DNA from: JBBSDP01 sp963754335
Lineage (GTDB): Bacteria > Planctomycetota > Phycisphaerae > Tepidisphaerales > Tepidisphaeraceae
Direction: 5' to 3'
Length of the DNA: 64,000 bases
Assembly (NCBI GenBank): GCA_963754335.1
Contig: CAVWFQ010000010.1
Span: forward strand, 1,674,001 to 1,738,000
Below the pieces are notes generated by a model. That model worked only from the letters and a program-made list of their open reading frames with translations. It had not been told where the DNA came from and did not search any database. The stretch's first letter is position 1. The number at the start of each line of letters is the position of its first letter. A program made the position numbers and the translations under genes. This document shows positions 28,825 through 36,615 of this stretch, one piece after another.

Positions 28825-29589
28825 ATGAGCAAGCTCACAGGCAAAGTCGCGGTGGTTACGGGTGCGTCCAAGGGAATCGGCGCAGCGATCGCTAAATCGC
28901 TCGCCGCAGCCGGCGCGTCGGTTGTCGTCAATTACGCTTCGAGCAAGGCCGGCGCGGAAAAGGTGGTCGCCGCGATCACGGCCGCCGGTGGCAAGGCCGT
29001 CGCCGTGGGCGGCGATGTTTCGAAGAAGGCCGAAGCCGAAGGCATCATTGATGCCGCAATCAAAAAGTTTGGTCGGCTCGACATTCTCGTCAATAACTCC
29101 GGCGTTTATGAATTCTCGCCGATCGAGGCGATCACCGAGGAACACTTTCACAGGATCTTCAACATCAACGTGCTCGGTCTGCTCCTGACGACGCAGGCCG
29201 CCGCGAAACATCTCGGCCAGGGCGCGAGCATCATCAACATCGGCTCGGTCGTGAGCCGGATTACACCGCCGAACAGCGCCGTCTATAGCGCAACCAAAGG
29301 CGCGGTGGACGCCATCACCGGCGTGCTCGCGCGGGAGCTGGGTCCCAAAGGCATCCGCGTCAACACGCTGAATCCCGGAATGATCGAAACCGAAGGAACA
29401 CAAACCGCCGGAATCATCGGCTCTGACATGGAGAAGGGAGTTGTCGCGCAAACTCCGCTCGGCCGCGTTGGTAAGCCGGACGATATCGCGTCAATTGCTG
29501 TCTTCCTCGCTTCCGACGATTCGGGCTGGCTCACCGGAGAGCAACTCCTCGCCAGCGGCGGATTGCGCCGAGGGCGCGGTCACGAATAG
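28825..29589 (+). CDS. Short-chain dehydrogenase/reductase, second of a tandem pair
   Basis: 254 residues, strongly similar along its whole length to the preceding SDR, so the pair is a recent tandem duplication. The same motifs are present: TGASKGIGAAIA, NNSGVYEFSPIEAI, NIGSVVSRITP, YSATKGA, NPGMIETEG. AAAGGA precedes the ATG. It lies 37 bases after the first gene and is probably co-transcribed. The C-terminus is longer and basic (GLRRGRGHE). The inverted repeat at 29634 follows. Confidence 0.87.
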   Translation: MSKLTGKVAVVTGASKGIGAAIAKSLAAAGASVVVNYASSKAGAEKVVAAITAAGGKAVAVGGDVSKKAEAEGIIDAAIKKFGRLDILVNNSGVYEFSPIEAITEEHFHRIFNINVLGLLLTTQAAAKHLGQGASIINIGSVVSRITPPNSAVYSATKGAVDAITGVLARELGPKGIRVNTLNPGMIETEGTQTAGIIGSDMEKGVVAQTPLGRVGKPDDIASIAVFLASDDSGWLTGEQLLASGGLRRGRGHE

Positions 29590-29633
29590 CGAGCCCAATC
29601 TCGCGGGAGAATTCTGATGATCCTCCCGTCTAT

Positions 29634-29700
29634 GCGCGGCGGGCTCACTTCAGTGAGCCGGGCAAGACCGTTCCGGCTCACTGAAGTGAGCCCGCCGCGC
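29634..29700. repeat. Perfect 27-bp inverted repeat between convergent genes
   Basis: Arms 29634-29660 and 29674-29700 are perfectly complementary. Each arm also contains its own stem GGCTCACT-TC-AGTGAGCC, so a cruciform with three stems is possible. It lies between the SDR gene and the convergent FGGY kinase. Confidence 0.88.
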
Positions 29701-29729
29701 AGAACATGAAGGCCCGATCGCTTTGTCGA

Positions 29730-31046
29730 TCACACCCGCATGGATCTTCGAGCGAGTTCCAGAAGACCTTGCAAGGTTTCTTCGTTCGATTGAACAATAT
29801 GAAAGGGCATCCCCAGGCGGGTAGCGATCGTCGGCGCCAGGGCCTGCAGTTTTTGCGCCAGGCCGCCCGAGAACAGGATTCGATCGCAGCTTGCCGCCCG
29901 GGTCAGTGAACGCGCCGCCTTAAGATAATTGTCGGCCATGTTGTTCATGGCGGCGCGAAATAGATGGCCGGCAGTGAGATTCTCCAGGGAGATATTTTCG
30001 ATGTGCCCGCGGTCGCCGGCAGGCCCGGAGAAGAAGGCGAGGCTCAGCCGGAGATCCGTCTTTGGAACCGCGTCGATCGCTCGACCAATCTGGTCCCACA
30101 CTCCTGACGTTTCACTGTCGGCGGAAGAAAGCTCGGTCAACAGGCCAACCAAAGCGTTAAGCGAACGGCCTGCGGGAAGATGCGTGATGGTGTTGAGCCA
30201 ACCGCCGTCAAAGTAAGGGCGAGTCTGGTAATCGGATCCGGGTTGCGGATCCGTCGTTCGCACGCTCACCTGCGAGCCGGTTGAAATGTTGATCGACAGA
30301 TCGCGTTGTGCGAGCCCGGCGCCGGCCAGGGCGCAGGGGTGGTCCCCTACCGTCGCAAAGCAATCGAGTCGTTTCCCATCCACGTTCCACTCGCCAATCG
30401 GATCGCGTAAATCGAGGATTTTCGGCCAGCGAACGTTGCCAGGGCCAAGTCGCTCCATCGCCTCGTAACACCAATCGCGCGTGGTGAGATCGAGCATTCC
30501 CGCCGTCTGGGTGATGTGGAAGCCCGGTTCGTTTCCGCAAAGCTTCATCAGCACGTATTCGCCGATACCCAGCGGAGTAATCGCCTCGGCGGGCAATTCG
30601 CGATGCTCAGCAAGCCATGCCAGAAGGCTGAGAGGATTTCCCGGCCTGATTTCGTTGCCGAGCCGGCGGATGACAGATTCGGTGAGGCGCGAACGAATGC
30701 GTTCGAAATAACTTCCCCCACCAACCTCGTTCGCCATGACGCGCTGGTCGCGCGAGGAGATGTAGTTGGATTGCCGCCGCCGCTCGGCATCGACTAGAAC
30801 AAGGCCCCCCATCTGTGTTGTGAAAAACAGTGCCGAGCAATCTCGCGCGTTTTCCGTCAGCTCGTGCGCGATGCGCCGCACCTGTGTGACAACCGCGTCC
30901 GGGTCGACCTCAAAATACAACGGCGGAAGGCCCGCCAAAGGCGAAGGAAAGGAGGACTGAACGACAGTTCCAATCGTGCCGCGATCGAGATCGAGAACAG
31001 CTCCTTTCACCGTCGAAGAGCCGATGTCGATTCCGATCGCCTGCAT
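29730..31046 (-). CDS. FGGY-family carbohydrate kinase, sedoheptulokinase-like
   Basis: 438 residues. The actin-like ATPase N-terminus is clear (AIGIDIGSSTVKGAVLD), followed by FFTTQMGG, the ISSRDQR region, ATVGDHPCALAG with the catalytic Asp, SINISTGSQVS and the C-terminal RILFSGGLAQK. The block RPYFDGGWLNTITHLPAGR resembles sedoheptulokinases more than xylulokinases, but the sugar cannot be fixed from sequence. The two genes upstream on the same strand (31074-31394, 31519-32865) may share its transcript. Confidence 0.8.
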   Translation of the reverse strand: MQAIGIDIGSSTVKGAVLDLDRGTIGTVVQSSFPSPLAGLPPLYFEVDPDAVVTQVRRIAHELTENARDCSALFFTTQMGGLVLVDAERRRQSNYISSRDQRVMANEVGGGSYFERIRSRLTESVIRRLGNEIRPGNPLSLLAWLAEHRELPAEAITPLGIGEYVLMKLCGNEPGFHITQTAGMLDLTTRDWCYEAMERLGPGNVRWPKILDLRDPIGEWNVDGKRLDCFATVGDHPCALAGAGLAQRDLSINISTGSQVSVRTTDPQPGSDYQTRPYFDGGWLNTITHLPAGRSLNALVGLLTELSSADSETSGVWDQIGRAIDAVPKTDLRLSLAFFSGPAGDRGHIENISLENLTAGHLFRAAMNNMADNYLKAARSLTRAASCDRILFSGGLAQKLQALAPTIATRLGMPFHIVQSNEETLQGLLELARRSMRV

Positions 31047-31073
31047 CAGTCGTTTACTTGGAATTCCGAAAGG

Positions 31074-31394
31074 CTATTGGCCGAATTTCGACAAGCGGTC
31101 CTTAATCTGCTGAATTTGACGATCCTGGTCGGATTGCAATTGCGACAGGTCGGCGGGCGCGGCAGATCCGCCGGAAAGGAACCCCGAACCGGCGGGACCG
31201 CCACTGGAAGTATTTTTTGTGGCCATCGAATCCAGTTTCGACTTCACGGCCTGTGCGATCTTGAGCTGAGCCTGGAGGAATTCTTTCTGCTCAGTATCTG
31301 AAAGCGTGGCGGCTTGCATGGGGTGTTGATTGCCCCAGTAGACACCGCCGCCAAATCCGACAGCCAGCCCGATGAGTAATACGATCAGCTTCAT
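31074..31394 (-). CDS. Small membrane-anchored or exported coiled-coil protein
   Basis: 106 residues: a hydrophobic N-terminus (KLIVLLIGLAVGFGGGVYWG), a helical segment (SDTEQKEFLQAQLKIAQAVK), a Gly/Ser linker and a final helix (QSDQDRQIQQIKDRLSKF). Preceded by a GGAGG-like sequence (ATCGGAGG at about 31400). No family recognised. It lies 27 bases upstream of the FGGY kinase start. Confidence 0.65.
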   Translation of the reverse strand: MKLIVLLIGLAVGFGGGVYWGNQHPMQAATLSDTEQKEFLQAQLKIAQAVKSKLDSMATKNTSSGGPAGSGFLSGGSAAPADLSQLQSDQDRQIQQIKDRLSKFGQ

Positions 31395-31475
31395 AAAAAA
31401 CCTCCGATAATTTTAAACAGCTTAGCGTGAACCAGCTCGGTCGAACCAACTTTTAACCGCTGTCCCGCAGAGCAG

Positions 31476-31514
31476 TCCCGGCGCGCCGGGATGCGTGCGC
31501 GTACGCGCGCACGC
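31476..31514. repeat. Two adjoining perfect palindromes downstream of the oxidoreductase gene
   Basis: TCCCGGCGCGCCGGGA (31476-31491) and GCGTGCGCG/TACGCGCGCACGC (31493-31514, 22 bases) stand side by side, ending four bases from the stop of the minus-strand oxidoreductase gene. They may act as its terminator, although no T run follows. Confidence 0.6.
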
Positions 31515-31518
31515 TCAT

Positions 31519-32865
31519 TTAGGCCTCTGGGTGAACCCAGGGTGCGCGATACTCGCGGCGTAAGAGCTGGTTGGCGACGGGATCGCCGATCACTTCCTGC
31601 TTTTCAGGATACCAGGCGAGTTCCCGGCCGACCTGCATCGAAATGTTGCCAAGGATGCAACTGGCCGTCGAGATATACCCTTCTTCGATGTCTGCCACCG
31701 GCTTGCCGCGCGATGCGATCGCGGCGAGAAAATCCCGCATGTGGCCGCGGACCGCCGACGCGGCGAAGATTTCCAGATCCTTTTCCGTCTTGTCTTCCGG
31801 ATATTTGTCGCTTTCGTCGAGAAAGTCCTGGTGGATCGGCTTTTCCCCTTCGACGGTCGGCGTGTAATCGTAACTGAAGACGCCGGCCTTGAGCGTGCCG
31901 CGATCGCCGTAGAAAGTGGCGCCCCATTGATACTTGGGATCGGGCGGCTCGCCCCACATGCGGTGCTGCCAGACGACCTGGAGATCGCCGTAATCGAATG
32001 TGATCGATTGCGTATCGGAGATGTTGGCCTTGCTGGCCTTATCGACGAGAATCCCCCCTTCCGAGGTGATCCGCCGCGGCCACCCCAGGCCGAGCATCCA
32101 GCGCGTCATGTCGAACATGTGAATGCACATGTCGCCGACGATTCCATTGCAGTATTCCATGTAAGCCCGCCAGCGGCGGGGATGAATCCACTCGTCGTAG
32201 GGGCGCATCGGAGCGGGGCCGGTCCACAGGTCATAGTCGAGATAATCCGGCGGTTTAATATTCGGCGGATTGCCGCTGGCGCGCATGTGCCAGTAACAGT
32301 AAATCTCCACGAGCCCGATTTTCCCAAGCTTCCCTTCCTTGATGACGCGATCACGGGCATCGATCAGGTGCGGCGTGCTCCGCCGCTGAGTTCCCACCTG
32401 CACCACCCGCTTGTGTTTTCGAGCCGCGGCGAGCATGGCTTTGCCCTCTGCGACGTCGACGCTGATCGGCTTCTGGCAATAGACATCCGCCCCCGCTTCG
32501 ACCGCGGCAATCATGGTCAGCGCATGCCAGTGATCCGGCGTGCCGATCAGCACGATATCCAGATCCTTCTCCTTGAGCATCTCACGGTAATCGTGATACG
32601 TGCGCGGCGTGTTCTTCGACGCCTGCCGCGACGCGACCAGCTCGGCGGCATGGGCCACCATCTGCTTATCCACATCGCACAGCGAAACCACCTCGACCGG
32701 CGCCACCTGGATCAGTCGCAACAGATCGATCTTCCCGTACCATCCACTTCCGATCAGCCCGACGCGCAACGGCTTCTCCGCCGCCGAAACAAAATGCCCG
32801 CCCAACGCCGAAAGCGCCAGTCCACCGGCTCCCGCCTTGAGAAAATCGCGACGGTTCATGGACAT
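31519..32865 (-). CDS. Tat-exported Gfo/Idh/MocA-family oxidoreductase
   Basis: 448 residues from the ATG at 32865, preceded by GGTGGAG. A Tat signal is clear (NRRDFLKAGAGGLALSALGG, cleaved near VSAAEK). The NAD(P) fold is LRVGLIGSGWYGKIDLLRL, followed by the family EKP-equivalent YCQKPISVDV. The substrate domain has EIYCYWHMRASGNPP, PRRWRAYMEYCNGIVGDM and HMFDMTRWMLGLGWP, typical of the planctomycete exported branch acting on glycosides or polyols. The C-terminal DPVANQLLRREYRAPWVHP is also typical. The precise substrate is unknown. Confidence 0.88.
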   Translation of the reverse strand: MSMNRRDFLKAGAGGLALSALGGHFVSAAEKPLRVGLIGSGWYGKIDLLRLIQVAPVEVVSLCDVDKQMVAHAAELVASRQASKNTPRTYHDYREMLKEKDLDIVLIGTPDHWHALTMIAAVEAGADVYCQKPISVDVAEGKAMLAAARKHKRVVQVGTQRRSTPHLIDARDRVIKEGKLGKIGLVEIYCYWHMRASGNPPNIKPPDYLDYDLWTGPAPMRPYDEWIHPRRWRAYMEYCNGIVGDMCIHMFDMTRWMLGLGWPRRITSEGGILVDKASKANISDTQSITFDYGDLQVVWQHRMWGEPPDPKYQWGATFYGDRGTLKAGVFSYDYTPTVEGEKPIHQDFLDESDKYPEDKTEKDLEIFAASAVRGHMRDFLAAIASRGKPVADIEEGYISTASCILGNISMQVGRELAWYPEKQEVIGDPVANQLLRREYRAPWVHPEA

Positions 32866-33017
32866 GTCTCCACCACGGAAATGCCTGATTCGTTTCGCTC
32901 CAACGGGCAATGTATCGGATGGATGGGGTAGTTGCCATCGAAACCTCACGGGCTTCATCGATTGCAATCCCGGGTTGGGGCGCTGCGTTGGACCAATGGG
33001 CTGTCGTGGGAACATTG

Positions 33018-33080
33018 GTCCGGCGACAAGTCGCGCGGCTCTCTTTTTTTCTGAGGGAGCCGTGCGACTTGTCGCCGGAC
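33018..33080. repeat. 24-bp inverted repeat with T-rich loop
   Basis: Arms 33018-33041 and 33057-33080 pair with one mismatch (GTCCGGCGACAAGTCGC...). The loop includes CTCTTTTTTTCTG. It lies in the promoter region between the divergent oxidoreductase gene (start 32865) and the small ORF at 33137. Confidence 0.8.
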
Positions 33081-33136
33081 GAGCCACCATGTTTCAATTT
33101 CGCGACCGATTCAGCCGATGAATTCAACGGCAAAGC

Positions 33137-33364
33137 ATGTATACCAATCTTTTCCTGCTTTTGGCCGCTGTCATCGGAGGATGGTCGATCCTTCGTCTGA
33201 TCGGCGCGGAGCGGGAACGGATGTTGCAGTCGATTCCTCCCGTGCCGGCGGCACCGCCCGCGACGAGTTCCGAACCACCCAAAACGGCCGCCGCAACAGC
33301 CAAGCCCGCCCCGCCCGCCAAAGCCACCCCTCCCGCCCCGTCGGCGACGACTGCGAAGAAATAG
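33137..33364 (+). CDS. Small single-pass membrane protein with Ala/Pro-rich tail
   Basis: 75 residues: one membrane segment (NLFLLLAAVIGGWSILRLIG), a short charged stretch, then a low-complexity Pro/Ala/Lys tail (KTAAATAKPAPPAKAT). Codon use is like the neighbours. No clear Shine-Dalgarno. Could be a periplasm-facing anchor; no family recognised. Confidence 0.45.
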   Translation: MYTNLFLLLAAVIGGWSILRLIGAERERMLQSIPPVPAAPPATSSEPPKTAAATAKPAPPAKATPPAPSATTAKK

Positions 33365-33400
33365 CTGCCCGCTGATCGGCCCGCGACCGCTGTCCACCCA

Positions 33401-33580
33401 CTACGGTTGCTTTGATTTCTCGATAAGTTTGCAATCCGCCAGGTCGACCTGCACGACGACGCCGTCCTGCCTTTTGATCGTGGCCGGGTTGATGGTTCCA
33501 GTCGCGGTCAGGCCGTTCCCCTTCTCGAATTCCGCCAGCTTCGTTCGATTTCTCTCCGAAGTACAAATAGTGCCAGAAGG
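33401..33580 (-). pseudogene. C-terminal remnant of an unidentified gene
   Basis: The minus strand between an upstream TGA (33581-33583) and a TAG (33401-33403) reads TSERNRTKLAEFEKGNGLT then IKRQDGVVVQVDLADCKLIEK, which has protein-like composition but no start codon and no recognisable N-terminus. It may be the tail of a small secreted protein whose 5' part has been lost. Nothing else is recognisable in 33584-33723. Confidence 0.3.
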
Positions 33581-33723
33581 TCAACTGGCCGACGTGACAA
33601 CACACCGCTTGCCGCGCAAGAAGCTCCTCTTTGCCTCGATGCCGCTCGGTATCGCACCTACTTTCCCACAGTCACGCTCATCGCACCGCCGTAAATCGCC
33701 ATTGTCGCGCCAAACCTTGCACG

Positions 33724-33752
33724 TTGACACCTTTTGCCGGCGCTTTTAGACT
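33724..33752 (+). promoter_or_regulatory. Candidate promoter of the coiled-coil membrane protein gene
   Basis: TTGACA (33724-33729), 17 bases, TAGACT (33747-33752), about 45 bases before the start codon of the next gene. A perfect -35 box with ideal spacing, but a weaker -10. Confidence 0.5.
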
Positions 33753-33796
33753 AACCAGGAGATTCGCCAACCTGATTTTCAATCCCCGAGGTGACC

Positions 33797-34816
33797 GTGG
33801 AAAAGCGTCGTTTTCCGATCTTCACCTGTTATTCAATCGCGTCGCTTTTCGCTTTGGTATTTCTTGGAATCGGGATCTTTCTCGTCGTACGTCGGCCTCA
33901 CCTTAACTGGCAAGGCATTGCAGCAGGCTGGTATTTTCTATCGGTCGGCACGTTGACTCTGATCGCCGTCATGGTGAGCTGGCCGATCGCCGCGATCCTG
34001 TCATCCGCCCGCCTCCTCGACCGCCATGGCGTTGACGAACTATCGGCGGCCCTGATCGAACGCCTCGATCAGATGTCGATCCTGCTCAATCTGATGAGCG
34101 AGCAGCAGTTGCTCAGCGACCGGGCCAAATCGGTGGCCTTCCGCGAAAAAGACCGCGATGCCCTGCATCGCGCCATTCACGAAGAGACGGCCCGCCAGGA
34201 TTGGGACACTGCCTTCGCGCTAGCCGATGACGTAGAGCGGATCTTCGGCTATCGCACTGAGGCCGAACGCCTCCGCGGCGAAATCCGCGCCAAGCGGCAG
34301 GATTCGGTCCGGCGTCAGATCAACGATGTGGTGGCGGTCATCGACCGCCATACCCGCAGCGAACAGTGGAACGGCGCCCTGCGCGAGGCCGAACGGCTCA
34401 TGGGAATGTTCCCCGACAATGAACAGGTGAAGAATCTGCCCCATGAAATCGACGCCCGGCGGCAGGCGCACAAGAAACAATTGCTCACCAGCTGGCAGGA
34501 GGCGGTCGCCCGCCATGATGTGGACGGAAGCATTGAGATCCTCAAGCAGCTTGATCCCTATCTGACTCCGCCCGAGGCTGAATCGATGCAGGAAACCGCT
34601 CGCGGCGTTTTCAAGGAAAAGCTCAGCAATCTCGGTTCGACCTTTAGCAACGCCATCCGCGATCACAAATGGTCGGAAGCGATCAAGGTCGGGGACGAAA
34701 TCAACAGAGAATTCCCCAATTCGCGCATCGCCCAGGAAGTACGGGACAAGATGGATCTGCTCAAGCAGCGAGCCGCCGAACCTGCAACGACCGCGCCGGT
34801 CGCCGCGAACGCGTAA
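33797..34816 (+). CDS. Membrane protein with two TM helices and a long helical cytoplasmic domain
   Basis: About 339 residues. GTG at 33797, or the in-frame GTG at 33791, is the start; both are close to GAGG. Two N-terminal membrane helices (SIASLFALVFLGIGIFLVV and LSVGTLTLIAVMVSWPIAAI) are followed by about 270 helical residues with tetratricopeptide-like spacing (ALADDVERIFGYRTEAERL, ALREAERLMGMFPDNEQVK, VGDEINREFPNSRIAQEVR), each ending in a PNS/PDN turn. The tail is Ala/Thr-rich. The repeats suggest a protein-interaction scaffold; the function is unknown. Confidence 0.75.
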   Translation: MEKRRFPIFTCYSIASLFALVFLGIGIFLVVRRPHLNWQGIAAGWYFLSVGTLTLIAVMVSWPIAAILSSARLLDRHGVDELSAALIERLDQMSILLNLMSEQQLLSDRAKSVAFREKDRDALHRAIHEETARQDWDTAFALADDVERIFGYRTEAERLRGEIRAKRQDSVRRQINDVVAVIDRHTRSEQWNGALREAERLMGMFPDNEQVKNLPHEIDARRQAHKKQLLTSWQEAVARHDVDGSIEILKQLDPYLTPPEAESMQETARGVFKEKLSNLGSTFSNAIRDHKWSEAIKVGDEINREFPNSRIAQEVRDKMDLLKQRAAEPATTAPVAANA

Positions 34817-34852
34817 ACGACGGATGTTCAACCCTCTCTGAGTTCCTTTTCG

Positions 34853-34997
34853 TTTAGCCGCCCCGCTTGCAGGGCGCGTTTGACGACATTGCTCCGGGGT
34901 CGCGGGCCAGAAGTCGCGTGGGCGCGGTCGGCAAACCTTCTTCACCCGATCGACGATAACATCCAACGCGACGCGCCCCGCAAGCGAGGCGGCTAAA
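34853..34997. repeat. 27-bp inverted repeat TTTAGCCGCCCCGCTTGC family
   Basis: Arms 34853-34879 and 34971-34997 pair with only one or two mismatches, around a 91-base loop. It follows the coiled-coil membrane protein gene (stop 34816) and is directly followed by another long inverted repeat. The stretch 34817-35244 contains only these repeats. Confidence 0.8.
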
Positions 34998-35016
34998 GAG
35001 CGGTTTCAGAACTCCA

Positions 35017-35199
35017 GTGGCACGGGCTTCCAGCCCGTGCGGCGTGTACTCACGCCGGCTCGGTCGTACTCGACCGAGAAAAGCAAGAGCGCAGCGTTGT
35101 TTGTTTTCCGGGGAAAAGAACGCTTCGCTCTTGCTGGATCGGTGGAGTACCACCGATTGCCACGGAGTACCGCGGCCACGGGCAGGATGCCCGTGCCAC
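35017..35199. repeat. Complex multi-stem inverted repeat with four GTACTC/GAGTAC cores
   Basis: The ends pair (GTGGCACGGGC at 35017 with GCCCGTGCCAC at 35189-35199), and inner segments pair as AGCAAGAGCG with CGCTCTTGCT. Smaller stems are GCACGGGC-TTCCA-GCCCGTGC, CGGTCGTACTCGACCG and CGGTGGAGTACCACCG. The core hexamer occurs at 35046, 35066, 35145 and 35165. It lies upstream of the flavoprotein gene. Confidence 0.8.
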
Positions 35200-35244
35200 G
35201 AAAAGACGATGCGATCGGTGTAAAGCAGCTTCTAAACGACCAGC

Positions 35245-36357
35245 ATGAAAAGACGTTTCGTAGGGGATTTAAAGGATGTAACGATCATCGGCGCCGGCCC
35301 GGCCGGCAGCCTCGCGGGGTTGCTTCTGGCGCGGCGCGGTTGGTCCGTCACGTTGATCGAACAGCATCGATTCCCTCGCGATAAAGTCTGCGGGGAGTCC
35401 CTGAGCGCAGTCGGGATCGAAGTGTTGAAGCGGGCGGCCGTCTGGCCGCAAATCGAAAAACTGGATCCGATCCCGCTCCGATTTACGGCTCTTCATGCCA
35501 CGACTGGATCCAGCTCACGAATCGAGTTGCCGGCGCCGATGGCGGGTATTTCGCGACTTGCCCTGGACTCGATGCTGCTCGAAGCGGCTCGCAACGCCGG
35601 CGCTCGCGTGCTGCAGCCGGCGCGCTGTGAGTCGATCACAACAATCGATGGCCCGGAGCTTCGCATCCGCGACCTGATTTCCAACCAGATTGAAGTTTGC
35701 CGGCCCGGATATCTCATCGTCGCGGATGGAAAGGCATTGTCAGTAGATCGCTTTCCTTCCCCACCGATTGACCTGGGCATCAAGGCTCATTTTTCCAAGG
35801 TGAACGGGCCGCGCGACGCCATCGAACTCTTCGGCTGCGACGGATGCTATGGCGGGCTCGCGCCGATCGAAGGAGACCGCTGGAACGCGGCCTTCAGCAT
35901 CCCTGTCGCCCGGGTACGAAAGAACCATGGGCGCCTCGACGATTTGTTTGCGCAACTCTGTTCTGAAAACCGCGTGCTTGCCCGACGACTTGCGCGGGCG
36001 CGTCGCCTGGGTCCGATCCTGGCATCCCCCCTTCCGCGACATCGCGTGCGAACCGATTGGCCCGACCGCGTCATCCCCATCGGAAACAGCGCCGCCGCCG
36101 TCGAACCGATCGGCGGAGAGGGAATGGGGCTCGCGCTGCGAAGCGCCGAACTCGCGGTAGAGGCGCTTGAATCCGGATCGAAAACGCAAGTCAGCGAACT
36201 GGGCGCGCGCTACCGGGCGCTCTGGCGCATCCGTCGCCCCGCCTGCCGGGTTGGCGGATTGCTCGCCTCTTCGCGACTCGCTGGCTCGATTGGGGCGCGC
36301 GTTGTCGGCGCGAATGAAATGCTCGCCCGGATGACCTTGAAATTAATCGGGAAATGA
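35245..36357 (+). CDS. FAD-dependent oxidoreductase of the geranylgeranyl reductase-like family
   Basis: 370 residues. FAD binding is shown by DVTIIGAGPAGSLAGLLLA and the second motif GNSAAAVEPIGGEGMGLA, with DKVCGESLSAVG and SRLALDSMLLEAARNAGA between them, the layout of the geranylgeranyl reductase/aromatic-ring hydroxylase group. Such enzymes in planctomycetes are often found near polyketide or quinone genes; no such neighbour is visible here. The substrate may be an isoprenoid or a lipid quinone, but this cannot be told from sequence. Confidence 0.78.
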   Translation: MKRRFVGDLKDVTIIGAGPAGSLAGLLLARRGWSVTLIEQHRFPRDKVCGESLSAVGIEVLKRAAVWPQIEKLDPIPLRFTALHATTGSSSRIELPAPMAGISRLALDSMLLEAARNAGARVLQPARCESITTIDGPELRIRDLISNQIEVCRPGYLIVADGKALSVDRFPSPPIDLGIKAHFSKVNGPRDAIELFGCDGCYGGLAPIEGDRWNAAFSIPVARVRKNHGRLDDLFAQLCSENRVLARRLARARRLGPILASPLPRHRVRTDWPDRVIPIGNSAAAVEPIGGEGMGLALRSAELAVEALESGSKTQVSELGARYRALWRIRRPACRVGGLLASSRLAGSIGARVVGANEMLARMTLKLIGK

Positions 36358-36414
36358 GGCGACACCGCGAGTTCAATTCGGGTGCGTCAACAATTCACGG
36401 GGCAACAAGGCTTT

Positions 36415-36578
36415 GGTGGGACAGACATTCCTGTCTGTCACGCATCCGCGAGTGCGGGCGTACTCGCCTGCCGGGCGGATGCGCAACCCGTGGAACTTGG
36501 CACAAACGCGGGCCGATTCGGGAGGCGGAATACGCCTCCACTCATCGTCCCGTGAAAGACAGGAATGTCTGTCCCACC
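36415..36578. repeat. 27-bp inverted repeat GGTGGGACAGACATTCC family
   Basis: Arms 36415-36441 and 36552-36578 pair with one mismatch; each arm also contains the short stem GACAGACATTCCTGTCTGTC. The loop carries further stems (GCGAGTGCGGGCGTACTCGC; GGAGGCGGAATACGCCTCC). It lies between convergent genes: the flavoprotein gene (stop 36357) and mfd (stop 36616). Confidence 0.83.
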
Positions 36579-36615
36579 GGGGAAGGCGCGCTCCGGAGGA
36601 AAGCCGCCAGACCTT

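Noticed and set aside
31741..32931. 396-residue open frame on the plus strand
   Set aside because: Antisense to the Gfo/Idh gene, whose domains are unmistakable; the composition is Arg/His/Ile-skewed as expected of a shadow.
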